This document shows positions 34,516 through 45,557 of a stretch of 64,000 nucleotides of DNA, in pieces; the stretch's first letter is position 1, and each line of letters opens with the position of its first letter. Source of the DNA: Paramecium pentaurelia (taxonomy: Eukaryota; Ciliophora; Oligohymenophorea; Peniculida; Parameciidae); the NCBI GenBank assembly GCA_905183005.1, contig CAJJDO010000038.1:186001-250000 (forward strand). Reading direction: 5' to 3'. The notes under the pieces are model-generated. The model ran no database searches. It was not told where the DNA came from and saw nothing but the letters and a program-made list of their open reading frames with translations. Made by a program: the position numbers and the translations under genes.

Positions 34516-36058
34516 ATGACAGATTTATTAGAAAGAAGTATACACTTAATCAACAATTTCGTTAGTCAATGGACAAAGAAATATTTATATTATACAAGCT
34601 ATATAGAAGAAACAACTTCAGGACATACGTAAATTATTCTATTTATAAATAGTTTTATGACAGTTTTCTCATTACCAACACCATCAAATCCAATACCTGT
34701 TGCAACAGTTAAAGTGTATTTCTATATTCCAGATTTGACAGATCCATCTGAAAAAACAATGTCTTTTAGATTTGAAAATGATTCACTTATACATTTAGTT
34801 AATCGAACTATTCGAATATCATAAATGGAAGTAAATAAATTAATTTTAAATTTAAGAAATGGATTGAAACTATATTAGCACGTAAAGATAGAACATGTAG
34901 AATAATGTTTTTAGGAACAGAATTTGAATAAACAAGAATTATTAATAAAAGAATGGATGAAGTATTATATGAAAAATAACCAGAATAAGAAAAAGAAAAT
35001 TTAGTCATTTAACCAGAATTATTAGAACATGATTAAGAATTAGTAAATTAATTTACAATCACAGAAGAAGAAAAAATTAGAGAAATTAAAATGTTAACAG
35101 AACTCTTATATTAATGTTTTAGATAAATTGATAAAGATGATATGGGAGTAATATCTTATGAAGAAGGTGGTTAATTATTTTTATTAATGGGTTTACATCT
35201 AGGAAAACATTAATTAGAGGATACACTCAATAGATTAGATGTTTCAAGAACAGGAATTCTATAATTTAAAGACATTTAATCATTTGGAATTGAAATATTA
35301 CATTCGATCTATTGTTAAAATTAAGCACTTAAAGAATTAAGAGAAAAAGAAGAAGAAAGTAGATTTGAAGCATAATGGATGTTATCTACTGATCTTAGAA
35401 ATGTATATAAAAAAATAGTAGAATAATGTAAACTTAAGGATGAAGATGAAATTCATTCTGTTAATTCAAATGTTTTTTAATAAATTTTAGAAGAAGTACA
35501 ATTTATATTATTATTATTTAGTAATAATTCTTTACTGAAGATGAAATTAAATAAATAATGGAAATAATTGGATAAAAAGATGTGGAATATTAAACTAGTG
35601 ATAAAGTATTAGAAGAAACTATATTTGAAAATTTAGTCAAAGGTTTATTAGAAGCTTAAAGAAGTAAAATGGAAGTTTTTTTACTTGAACATTTTAAAAG
35701 ATAAGATAAAGATAATACTGGATTAATTAAAATCAATGAATTAATGATTGCTTTGAAAAATTGTGAGAAAATTAAATTATCTAAAGTTCAAGTATTAATT
35801 TATATGTTAGTATTAGTTATATTCATTATAAAGTTATATTAAAAGAAATGATAAGGATTTAGTAAATTATAAATAAGAAGCTAGAAAAATTGGGGCCATT
35901 ATTAAGAAGTTCTTTAATGTTGATTTAATGGAATAGAGGGTATTTATTTGATACTATAATTATAGTCACGATTACCTCAACATACTAAAATTGATGCATA
36001 TATTCCATTAATAACACCTGAGTAAATATAAGAGCAGATTAAAAAGGTTGGATCATGA
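34516..36058 (+). CDS. EF-hand-containing protein, possibly ciliary (471 aa)
   Basis: Five introns (34629-34652, 34831-34856, 35496-35521, 35792-35816, 35940-35965) give exactly 472 codons including the stop. The N-terminal third has a strand-rich region (VYFYIPDLTDPSEKTMSF). From residue ~190 onward EF-hand-like pairs appear: LLYQCFRQIDKDDMGVISYEE, then LEDTLNRLDVSRTGILQF, and a later FKRQDKDNTGLIKINELM with a nearly canonical loop (DKDNTGLIKINE). Highly charged helices separate them. Calcium binding is likely at the last site. Proteins of this layout are common among ciliary calcium sensors in ciliates, but I cannot name the family. Confidence 0.75.
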
Positions 36059-36075
36059 TTTATTATTAAATAATA

Positions 36076-36594
36076 ATGTTTAATTATTATAACTAAAAAG
36101 AAAAAAATGCAGTAGAAACATTATTGAATATGGAATTTACTGAAGATTCACTACATGAAATTGATTATGATAAAGAAATTAAATAATTATTAAGAAGAAC
36201 TTAATCTAATTCATTATCTGATGCTAGAAAAGTCATTATTAACTTAACTCAGTCTAACTTATCTGCTCCATAGAATCCTTCAAGCAAATTAAATAGTCCA
36301 TTAAATGATTCTAGATGTAGAACTGAATTAAGAACCATGTCACTTTATAGACCTTAAGATAAAATCCCTACTCCATAAGTTTAGTAACATAAATTTGTAA
36401 TTACATAAGTCAAAACCAATAGAATTAGGCATTCATCTGAATATAAGACTATCTAAGTTTAAACTGTGTAAGTGGCATAAACTTTACAAGAATTTAACTT
36501 TAATTTCGTTGAAAAAAACTATAATATTTAATCTAAAAAATCTACAAAATCATTGCCTAAATATTTCTTAAGATTTAAGAAAAGATAACATTGA
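36076..36594 (+). CDS. Small Ser/Gln-rich protein of unknown function (172 aa)
   Basis: This is an intronless frame with ATG 18 bp downstream of the preceding stop. The sequence begins MFNYYNQKEKNAVETLL, carries a helical acidic segment (FTEDSLHEIDYDKEIKQLL), a Ser/Pro/Asn-rich middle (QNPSSKLNSPLNDSRC), and a basic C-terminus (KYFLRFKKRQH). It is low in hydrophobic residues and is probably disordered. It may be phosphorylated or bind other cytoskeletal proteins, but nothing shows this directly. It has no family match that I can see. Confidence 0.65.
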
Positions 36595-36748
36595 TTGATT
36601 ATAATTATGATAATATATATATAGTTTTTAAGATTTTCTATTTTATTGTTTTATTTTTAAATTATACTTTACAATAATTATTTTATTTAAATAAAAGTAT
36701 AAAAATTAAATATTGTTTATATTTTATAGTAAAATAATAATTCTTTAT

Positions 36749-38424
36749 TCACCAAGAATTTTTACATCTTTAAATTATTATTGTATTTAATCTTTAGTTG
36801 TCTTAACTTAAATGATTAACTTTTCTTTCCAAATCTTATACATAATTAACCAATTATTCTGTCTAAATTTTCTTTTAAGTTAAGAATTCTATTTGATCAC
36901 TCTTTTATAATATTATACTCTTTAATTTTTCTATCTCAACACAAAAGTTACGAATTTGTGTTTCTAAAATCAATATTTGTTTTGAATTATTCTAATTTTC
37001 ATTTAATTATTCTCTTAATTAATCATTTTCAATATTCAATTAACTGATTTTAGTAACATATAATTCAATAGAATTTTATATTCCATCCAATTATTCTTAA
37101 ACTGCCCATAATTAATTTTCTAATTAGACTTTTTCAGCTGCATATTTTAATGCCATTTAACTTTCAATTTATATTCTTAATTAATCATAAGTTTAATTTT
37201 ATTATACTTCAACTTAATTTGATAAATGTTATATTTAATCCATTAATTTTGATTTTTCAAAATTCCATTAATTTTATTAATCTATCATTGATTTTGAATT
37301 AATCTATTATAAATAAAATTATAAATTACATCATTTAATTTACTTTCATGAATAGATTTATAATTTTCAAATTCAGATTTGATTTTTTATAATTATTATT
37401 TTGTTTCAATCAATTCTTCATTATTATTACTTTATTACTCTAATTGTCTCTTTAATTATTCTATTTATTATTGTTAATACTTTGCAATTTTTTAATTTTC
37501 AAATTACATTTCTTCTAAATTAAATTAAGATTTCTCTAATTAATCTTATAAGATATTATTATTCTCATTTAAATTATATTATCTTTATAATTATTTTTCT
37601 AATTTCTTTATATAATCTTATTTTTCATTCAATAATTATTAAAATTGTGAAGTATTTTCATAAGATAATCTTAATTTACATTCAAGCTCTGCAATTCTAT
37701 CATTTTATTAAAATTATTTATCTATATTCTTAGGATTCTATTATTATAATTAAGATTTCATTTATTCATTCTAAGTTTTATAAACATCCAATTAAGAAAT
37801 TAAAATATCATTCTTAGATTCCAATTCATAAGCCTTTTCTTCTAGTTTTGAATATGATAATTATATTTATGAAAATGAATTACTAAGTGTACTTAATTCT
37901 TAATTAAGTTCCATATTAGCTAATTATTATTATTTTAATTGTAATTCAATTTCTTAAAATTAAGATTAATATTGATATTTCTCCTTTCTCAATAAATCAA
38001 TTTATGTTTTAATAACAGATTTTTCTGATTCTGCATCAAGTTATATATTTGATTATTAAAGTTCTAAAGCTTATTTAGCTTATCTTTCAAATTCTAATGT
38101 GTTTTGAGTTTCTTAGAGTAAATTGGTCATAGTTTCTAATTGATTTTAATATGTATTGCATTTATTCTAGAGTGTTTTAATCATAGATTCATAATGATTA
38201 ACTTAATTTCTTAATTAATAATTCTCTGTTTAAATGGCATCAACTTTAATTTCCATTAAACGAGAATGTGCAGGTGGATTACATTGTTGTAATTAAGCAA
38301 TTTCTTATTCTTTTTCTTATAGTTATCTCTACAATTAATTAACTCTTGAATTAACTAAGGTTTCTAGTTCACGATTACTAACTTTAACTGTCCTAAAGGC
38401 TTGACAAACATTTTCTTTATTCAT
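36749..38424 (-). CDS. Long coiled-coil protein (549 aa)
   Basis: One intron (37304-37329, 26 nt) gives 550 codons including the stop. Apart from a short head (MNKENVCQAFRTVKVSNRE), almost the whole protein is an uninterrupted coiled coil rich in Gln, Glu, Leu and Asn, with heptads such as LELQQSNIQLDAESEKS and YKSIHESKLNDINSKS. There are no globular domains, membrane segments or Cys motifs. The very high glutamine content is mostly TAA/TAG codons, which is why other translation tables break it up. Such proteins are typical of basal-body, ciliary-rootlet and cortical structures in Paramecium. Specific function is unknown. It is divergent from nothing close; the 3' end lies about 155 bp from the previous gene. 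Confidence 0.82.
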
Positions 38425-38517
38425 TCCGTTAAATTAATTTTAAAGCAAATAAAAATTAATCTTAGATTTTTATGTTATAAGTTTATTATTAGATATAATT
38501 AAATGATTTATATACAT

Positions 38518-39236
38518 TCATGAAATTCTAATGAAAATTATGGCAAAGATAAACAAAAAAATAGAAGTAGTAAGCATTAAAAATAGTGATGAACAACTTA
38601 AACTTTTGGATTTCATAAAATTAGTTAATTTATTTTCTTCAAATTTTAACTTAGTTTTATTTCCATCTTATTTATGCAATATTTTATCAATAACTTTATT
38701 ATCAAATTTTAATTATTCTGAAATATTAACTGCCATTCCTTTCATTCTCTTTGTTATATTAAAGATTTCCTCTTATAATTCATCATCTAGATTTTCACTA
38801 CTTAATTACGTGTCAAATAATTTAGCTTTATTAATTGTTTATTATTATTAATTTGGAATAGGTGCAATAACCTAAGAATTTGTCATTACCACTACTTTTT
38901 ATTACTCTTCCTTTTAAATCAATCGTTTTTTTAAAGAAGCAAATGCACTTGTTATCTTTCTATGTCCTTATACTACAGCATCTGAATCTAAAACATTCTA
39001 AATAAATCTATCTAATGCTAATTTTGTAGTCTAGATATTCAATTTGATAATATTACATCTATATGTTCAACCAAATCAAATTCATATTATGTTCCATCTA
39101 TTATTAAACCATTTTCATATAGATCTTACAAATTTGCAGATCTGTTATACAATTCCATGATATTTTTATAATTTTAAGAACCCTATAATTCATTGCATAT
39201 CAAATGAAAACCATCTAATATTTCTTAAAATTCCAT
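38518..39236 (-). CDS. USE1-like SNARE, C-terminally anchored (230 aa)
   Basis: One intron (39031-39056, 26 nt) gives 231 codons including the stop. The N-terminal ~140 residues are helical. A SNARE-like heptad region follows (LQEEIFNITKRMKGMAVNIS, EQLKFDNKVIDKILHKQDG, ENKLTNFMKSKSL), and the protein ends in a single hydrophobic anchor (LFLMLTTSIFLFIFAIIF) with a few residues beyond. This layout is that of tail-anchored Qc-type SNAREs such as USE1, which act in Golgi-to-ER traffic. The ordering and anchor are clear; assignment to USE1 rather than another Q-SNARE is moderate. The start at 39236 leaves 110 bp to the divergent TAF10-like gene. Confidence 0.7.
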
Positions 39237-39346
39237 TATATTATTATATGAATTAATAATAATCAGATATCCCACCATCAAAGAAAACACAATTTACTGG
39301 ATCCATAGATAATCTAATTTATTAAACAATCTCTAAAAAACCAAAT

Positions 39347-39681
39347 ATGTCTGAATTTTTGATATAAGAAATTTTAGAAGCCAGTGGATTTTAGACAAAT
39401 GATTAAAATTGCTATAAATTAATAGGTTTGAGTGCTCTTAAATTAAAGCTCATCTAACTGATAAATGGATGATTGAAATGACAGATTCCATGGTTTAAAA
39501 ATTAATCTAAGATAGAATGAGAAAAAAAGAAAAAGATCCTGATGAAAAATTATAATTAACAACTAATGATATTGTAAATGAATTAGATTAAAGAGGATTG
39601 AAATTACATAATCCATTTCAATATCCTGAAATAGATGCTAATAATCTATAAAAAGTTAAAAATGATATTTAATAATAATGA
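39347..39681 (+). CDS. TAF10-like histone-fold subunit (103 aa)
   Basis: A single 23-nt intron (39426-39448) gives 104 codons including the stop. The protein matches the compact TAF10 histone fold: EILEASGFQTNDQNCYKLI (helix 1 and loop), LTDKWMIEMTDSMVQKLIQD (long helix 2), and a final LTTNDIVNELDQRGLKLHNP, resembling the LTxxDLxxAL-x-x-GINVKKP end of TAF10. TAF10 is shared by TFIID and SAGA and pairs with TAF3/TAF8 or SPT7. Family length in other organisms is 120-220 aa because of N-terminal extensions that are absent here. Confidence is good, though a diverged NF-Y-like subunit is possible. Confidence 0.7.
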
Positions 39682-39955
39682 ATTGCTGAAATATATATAT
39701 ATTATATATATTAAAATAGATGATAAATTATTGATAATTAAATCTATTTTCAAATTAATTAACATTTATATAAACAATATTCAAAGACTATAATTTAAAA
39801 TAATATGAAATTTTATGAAGTATATTATATTAATATTGATTAATACTTTACTCTCTATTTCATATTTGATTTAAGATTAAAAATAGAAGAATTTTATATC
39901 TAAAATAATATGATAATTTGAATCATTAATTTTTTTATATATTTTAAAGTAATTA

Positions 39956-40860
39956 ATGTTTTAAGCAGAAGAAAAAACCTTATCAGAACAAGTATGTTTT
40001 AAATATTAATTAGTAATTAATTCTACATCTGATCCATTAAAATGATTATGATACTCTTAAAGAATTGGGAATAAATAAAGGTATTAATAATTTGAGTTTC
40101 AAATAGCAAATATTAATTTCTTGGAATCATTTAATGAGATTGAAGTAGATTAAAAAATATCACCTTTGATTTGTGCATGTTATTTGGGAAGACTTGAGAT
40201 AGTGAAATTGTTGCTTTCTAATACATAAGTTGATGTTGATTTAGCAAGTATGGATTCAGGATAAACTCCATTATCAATTGCAGCAATGACAGGAAATTAT
40301 GAAATTCTAAAAATACTACTTGATGCTGGAGCTGAAGTTAACAAACCTAATACATTTAATTAAACTGCTTTTATAATGTGTTTTGCACGATTAGAAGAAG
40401 TACTTTTACATACTATTATATATTTCAAAAGGAAAAAAATGTTTTCGAAAATCGAAAAATTTGTTTCAAAATGGCTGAACTCTTACTTCATTATGGAGCA
40501 GACATAAATTGGATTGTCGATAAAACTCATGGATTCAATCTTTTAATGTAGTTATGTTCAATAAGAATGGAATTGAATTAGAAAGAAGCTGACATCAACT
40601 ATTAAATAATCAAATTCTTAATTGAAAATGGAGTATATTTATATTGTTTATTAAATAAGGCTTAAAAAGATTTATAATCATTAAAAGGAAAAAAAGCATA
40701 AGATTTACTCAAAAAGCATTCTAACAGAGATAAATTAATGGAATTACTCCATAATACATAATAGTTATACTTTTATGGAAAATAGAAAAATAGTAGTAGA
40801 TATTCCAATTAATAATAATAACTTCTTATAAGGAATGTTCCAAGACAATAAAAAGTCTGA
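39956..40860 (+). CDS. Ankyrin-repeat protein (265 aa)
   Basis: Four introns (39992-40013, 40081-40106, 40400-40431, 40633-40659) give 266 codons including the stop. At least three ankyrin repeats are visible: ISPLICACYLGRLEIVKLLLSN, then GQTPLSIAAMTGNYEILKILLDAGAEVN, then MAELLLHYGADINWI after a loop. A partial fourth repeat (IIKFLIENG) is interrupted by the 27-nt intron, which is in phase. The tail is basic and Gln-rich. Ankyrin repeats bind partner proteins, and none is indicated here. The repeat call is firm, the partner unknown. Confidence 0.85.
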
Positions 40861-40986
40861 TATTAATTTATTTATAATATAATTTCTTGATTTTAGGATT
40901 GAATATCAAGTACTCATTCAATTATCAAATATTTGAATGCTATTCTTAGAGTGATTTGTAATAAATAAATAATTATTAATAATATT

Positions 40987-41910
40987 ATGGATCAATCATA
41001 TCCTTTAATTAAACCAAATCAAGAAATTCTTAATTATGAACCAACTGCAGATGAGAAAAAGACTAAAATTGGAAAATATACAATAAGAAGATTATTTGAA
41101 GGAGAACTAGATGAATAAGATAATGCAGCCATTAATAAATTTCTTGAAGAAGCAGGTCCTTTTCAAAATCCTATTTGGACAAGACCATAAATTTTAAGAT
41201 TCTTATAAGCTAATAATTTTAAGAAGGATTAAACAGTTTAAACCATGTAATAATATGAAGAATGGGTAAAAACCTTACCAATTAATTACGATTAACAAGT
41301 TGAATAATTTCTGGTACTTTTTACTATAATAATAAATAGAAAGCTGGAATTATTTATATTTAAGGAAGAGATCATTCTTATAGACCTATTATTGTATTGA
41401 ATGCATATAAAGTTAATTTTAATGAAATGAGTCTTGAATAATATTTAAGAGGATTGACATACTTTTTGTAAGTAGTTGTTAATGATATGATGGTACCAGG
41501 TAAAGTTGAAAATTGGGTAATCTTAATTGATCTGGATTATAAAGGAATGATTGGACTTTAAATTAATGTATGTCTAATTAATTATTAATTTTCCTAGGCC
41601 TTAAAGCAAGTGATGTCCTATTTACAAAATAACTACAGATCCAGATTGTATAGAATGTTTATTTTTAATACAACTATGATGTTAAATGTGACATGGAATA
41701 TGGCTAAATTATTCTTGGAAGAGATAACTTAATAAAAAATTATATTTGTTAAAGGAGATGTATTTATATTATTAATTTATTTAGGTAAAATAACTATTTT
41801 AATCTGTGAATAAAGAATAAATTGAAGAGAAGTTTGGAGGAACATAGACAAATAGAGTGGAATTCTGGCCTCCATCAATTATTAGTGCAAACTTCAGAAA
41901 GAATGTTTGA
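40987..41910 (+). CDS. Sec14/CRAL-TRIO lipid-transfer protein (280 aa)
   Basis: Introns at 41314-41339 (26 nt), 41568-41597 (30 nt) and 41760-41784 (25 nt) give 281 codons including the stop. An N-terminal CRAL-TRIO-N helix bundle (TRPQILRFLQANNF, where LRFLRARxF is usual) is followed by the lipid-binding domain: GIIYIQGRDHSYRPIIVL, a core helix, LIDLDYKGM, IFNTTMMLNVTWNMAKLF, and the closing SVNKEQIEEKFGGT (usual LPxEYGG). Sec14-like proteins exchange phosphatidylinositol and other lipids between membranes. It is a single-domain protein of normal length, with no GOLD domain. The call is firm; the ligand is unknown. Confidence 0.9.
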
Positions 41911-41967
41911 TTCTTGTGTTTTATATTGAGATTTAATAAAGAATTAAAAAAATTTAAATCTTTTTTA

Positions 41968-42513
41968 ATGCCTCCCAAAGTCGACCCAAATGAAGTTAGA
42001 TTAATCAACATTAAAGTCTTTGGAGGAGAAGGTGGTCCTGCTTCCACTCTTGCTCCCAAGTTGGGACCTCTTGGTCTTGTAATTATTATTGCTTATCAAA
42101 AAGAATCCAAAATAAGTTGGTGATAAGATTATTGCTGAAAGTGGTAAATGGAAGGGTATCAGAGTTATGGTTAATTTGAGATGTTAAAACAGAAATGCTG
42201 ATGTCACAGTCATTCCAACATCAAGTGCATTACTTATTAAGGAAATTGGAGTAAATATTAAATTTATATATTATAGGGATATGAAAGAGATAGAAAGAAG
42301 ACCAAGAATGTTAAACATAATGGAAATTTGACACTTGAATAAGTCATTAAAGTTGCCAGAGCTATTGAAGAAAAGTCTTTAGCCAAAACATTCACTGGAA
42401 CTGTTAAATAAGTATTAGGAACTGCATAATCCTTGGGAGCTACAGTTGATGGTTAAACAGTTAAGGCAATTATTGGAAAAATCAATTCTGGAGAGCTTAA
42501 AGTTGAAAAATGA
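41968..42513 (+). CDS. RPL12: Large-subunit ribosomal protein uL11 (RPL12), 164 aa
   Basis: Introns at 42079-42103 (25 nt) and 42251-42276 (26 nt) give 165 codons including the stop; the family is about 165 aa. Key features: MPPKVDPNEV start, STLAPKLGPLGL (the N-terminal domain that meets the GTPase centre), WKGIRVMVNLRCQNR, the ERDRKKTKNVKHNGNLT linker region, and the C-terminal rRNA-binding domain TGTVKQVLGTAQSLGATVDG. It sits at the GTPase-associated centre with uL10 (P0), also in this window. An in-frame ATG 54 bp upstream exists, but the MPPK start matches the family. The call is certain. Confidence 0.97.
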
Positions 42514-42599
42514 AAAATAAAAAATATTATACACATAAGTACATTAACTTTTAATTATGATCAATCTTATAGAAAAATAAATTGATAAAGACTCAATTC

Positions 42600-42865
42600 T
42601 TTAACATATTTATAAAATGAACAACTATTATCCTAAACAATATGAATTAGAAAATAGTATTTGTAACATCAGAAAGTACCTCAGTTCCTTTCGAATAAAA
42701 TACTATGTGATCTATTAAAAATTTCTAATCTAGATTGAAAGGATCTGCATTTACTAAACATTTAATAAAAGAAGGTTTAATTGTCTTATATACTATTGCA
42801 GACAATAAGGACTAAAGACCATTTACTAGTATAAAAACTCATTAAAGCTGGACATGATTGATAAA
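42600..42865 (+). pseudogene. Possible eS25 (RPS25) relic
   Basis: Fragments resembling ribosomal protein eS25 appear in different frames: KVPQFLSNKILCDLLKIS (compare the VPxxxLITPAVLxxRLKI region), then about 20 bp later and after a TGA a piece reading LKGSAFTKHLIKEGLIVLY (compare the helix ending in LxxxGLIKLV). An alternative long open frame starting at 42544 reads through the region but gives an unnatural K/Y-rich product. No complete N-terminal Lys-rich part is seen. It may be a decayed duplicate of the real RPS25. The match is short, so confidence is low to moderate. Confidence 0.4.
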
Positions 42866-43670
42866 ATCTTTACATTTTTAAGATAAGAATTAAATAAACT
42901 TAAACAATTTTAACTTATTTATAAAACTAAACTCTAAAAATATTTTATGTCTGTGTAATGGAGTATTTTTAGGTTGTAATAAAATCCATGATAATCTTTT
43001 AAAGAATTGAAATTAATTTTCATAAAGTCAGATTTACATATAGTTTATGTAGTTAGTTAATGATTATTAAATTCAAAAAATATATGTATCAAAGCATAAG
43101 ATAAATTAGAATTAGAGTTATTGGCAAGTATTAGAAGATTCTAAGATCTGAAAATATATTAGAAGGAGAAAATAATTTCTTTTAAATTCGAAATAAATTA
43201 TGAAATTCTTAATTATAATATTTAGGAATCTATGAAAAATTACTATTTAGTATATAAATTAACTTTTATTAAATTATTAGTATGTAGGTTATTAATTTAA
43301 AAATAGAAGGGATCAAATCTTCATATGTTTTAGGATGAAATTCATTGAATATCATAGAAATAAGGATGAAATAGAAGAGTAAATTATTGAGTATTTAAAT
43401 TAAAAAACTAATTGAATTTTGATCAATTATAATCATTTTTTGGTACTATTAATATTATGTAAAAATTTATTTAATAATGATGATCTATATTAAATTAATT
43501 TATGATCTATAGAGTTAAAAAGTTTAATTAGTTCATTAATATAGAATTGAATATAATATTTTAGTGTAAATAGTATTCGATATAACAAAATTGAATAATA
43601 AATAATATTACTTAGAATAGGAGATTATTTTACAATATTTATAGATTTTAATTCTGAATAAAATTTAAAA
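42866..43670. other. Interval without a convincing gene
   Basis: About 800 bp, A/T-rich, with several short plus-strand coding-like pieces (for example a frame with IRQIRIRVIGKYQKIL near 43100) but no frame that can be spliced into a protein with confidence. It may hold a highly eroded gene continuing from the eS25 relic. No repeat or RNA gene was recognised. Confidence 0.4.
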
Positions 43671-44421
43671 TCATTTTAAATTATCAGAATGAGATTTTCC
43701 TAGATATTCCTGTACTTAAAACTCAAAAATTCGTTTGAGATCAGTTAATTGATGATCTTAATTAAACCAAATCTTTTAAGGTGTTAGTTAAGCTGATTTT
43801 CTAGAAGGTTGGTCTTCTTTATTTTTTAATAAATTTGTAATTGTCGACACGTTAACTTTAGTATTGGCATCTAGTTACATATTATTATTTGAGGATATAT
43901 TGATAAAATCATCTTCCTTTTTCCCATTTGTTAATATTCTTTATAAGGCTTAGTCAAAATTCCTTTTCGATTAAAAACTGTTCAAATTGTTTCTTACTTC
44001 ATTTGCTGACTTCTATAAGGTTTCATTGACTATATCCCTTTATGATTCACAAAATTTATCATGACTTCTTAAAATTACTTCTTGCTTCATATGTTATTTT
44101 GAAATAAACTTCAAATATCTTGTTCTAAATAATAATGAATATAGTAAGTACTTGTCATCAACAATAAAAACTGCTACATTTTTTTAGATATGGAGCTCTC
44201 GGTCTCTTTTTTCTTTTTTATTTATTCTTCCTTCATTTCTATAAATTCGAAAAATAGCTTTTATTGTAGAAAGGTTATGACCTGTGATTTAAGCAATCTA
44301 ATAATATTCATTATATATGTACTTAAGAGGCTGATAGTGAACCTTCAATAAAATAGTTTATTATTTTCGATCTTTCCTCTGAATTCACAGATTTATACTT
44401 TTGTTTCTTTTCTGGCTTCAT
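43671..44421 (-). CDS. Helix-turn-helix protein, transposase-like N-terminus (232 aa)
   Basis: Introns at 44298-44322 (25 nt) and 44125-44151 (27 nt) give 233 codons including the stop. Residues ~12-60 form a helix-turn-helix of the kind found at the N-terminus of Tc1/mariner-type transposases and related regulators: SEERSKIINYFIEGSLSASQ, IAQITGHNLSTIKAIFRIY and RNEGRINKKEKR. The rest is a Lys/Asn/Gln-rich region without the DDE catalytic residues that an active transposase needs. It is therefore either a domesticated or truncated transposase, or a regulator that uses a similar HTH. It lies beside a 1.1-kb gene-poor tract. Confidence 0.65.
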
Positions 44422-45557
44422 ATTCATGTCAATCATAATCAGATGAAGTTGTAAAAAAAAGATTTAATGATAATGTATTTAATGAAATTTCTTTTGTTAA
44501 ATAAAAGAGTCCTGATGTAATATTTTGATACTAAATTATACAATTATCGACATCTCAGATTACTACTACTCGAATTTGACATTCACTACAATCAGTGAAT
44601 TTCAGTGAATTATAAATTCAATATGTAATATTAATCCTGAAATTTTATTAAATGAATTGATCATCATTGAATCAATATAATCAAGATTATAAATTTAAGA
44701 ATAATAATATAGTACAATAGAGAAACAAAAAGAATATTAAATTTCAATCTTAAGAATTTATTCATGCTTATACCACCAATAAAAATGAATTTTGTTAATT
44801 AATTAATTAACTAGTGGGAAATCAAAAATAGGTAAAAAATCAAATTTGTTCATCATGGTTCTCCATTAATTTATCAGTCTATAATTTAATAGATTATATA
44901 CTAATACTTAATATAATAATATTAAATAATAATGTTAATAGAAATCTGAATTCTATTTTCATCAATAACAAACTCAAAAGTTTTTATTAAATTTGATTAA
45001 ATCTTGAAACAAACAGATATTCTGTTAAGATCAATAGATTAAAGAATTTGTTAATATTCAAATTATATTTTTTGAATTTCTTATTACTGCAATTCGTATT
45101 TTTACAATCATTTCAAACCTTTTAGAAATTAAGGGTTATTTTTTAAGCATAAATTAATATAAACTATTCCTTTTCTAAACTAATTTTTGAATAATTAAAT
45201 TTGAGCTATACTAATGTAGTATTTTACAAATATTTATTAGCTCATTTAATTAAATAATTTTTAGTTTAATTTGAATTTTTTTATAAGAATAAAAAAATAT
45301 TTAATTCTTAATTTCTGAATATTAATGCATCCTTTTCAGTTTTAGAATTAATCATCTTAATAATTACATTAAAATTAAAAAATTATACAAAAATCCAATA
45401 AACTCAATTATTGTTATTTAAAGGGTAGAATAATTTTTTGAAGTAATTTATAAATTTATGTCTAAATTCTAGTTTATGTTTTTTTTAAATTTTTATTTTA
45501 AATTCAAAAAGCATTCTTACTATAAAGCACTATTCCTGTAGAAATATCTAAAGGATG
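44422..45557. other. 1.1-kb gene-poor AT-rich interval
   Basis: No frame with protein-like composition was found on either strand across ~1,135 bp, the longest empty stretch in the window together with 58.0-58.9 kb. A short local repeat (cagtgaatt) occurs twice near 44590-44612, and the palindrome-like ttaattaattaattaa occurs near 44800. No terminal inverted repeats are recognised. It could include a retained internal eliminated sequence or the upstream region of the Sec7 gene. Confidence 0.4.

Noticed and set aside
38531..38851. Plus-strand hydrophobic ORF of about 106 codons
   Set aside because: It lies opposite the SNARE gene; the minus-strand frame has a complete SNARE layout with intron, start and stop, whereas this one has only compositional bias.
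41799..42059. Minus-strand open frame over the uL11 gene
   Set aside because: It is a shadow of the uL11 coding sequence on the other strand; the plus-strand protein is a full match to the family.
44422..45557. Mobile element in the gene-poor tract
   Set aside because: No terminal inverted repeats, target-site duplication or transposase frame could be seen; kept only as an unexplained interval.
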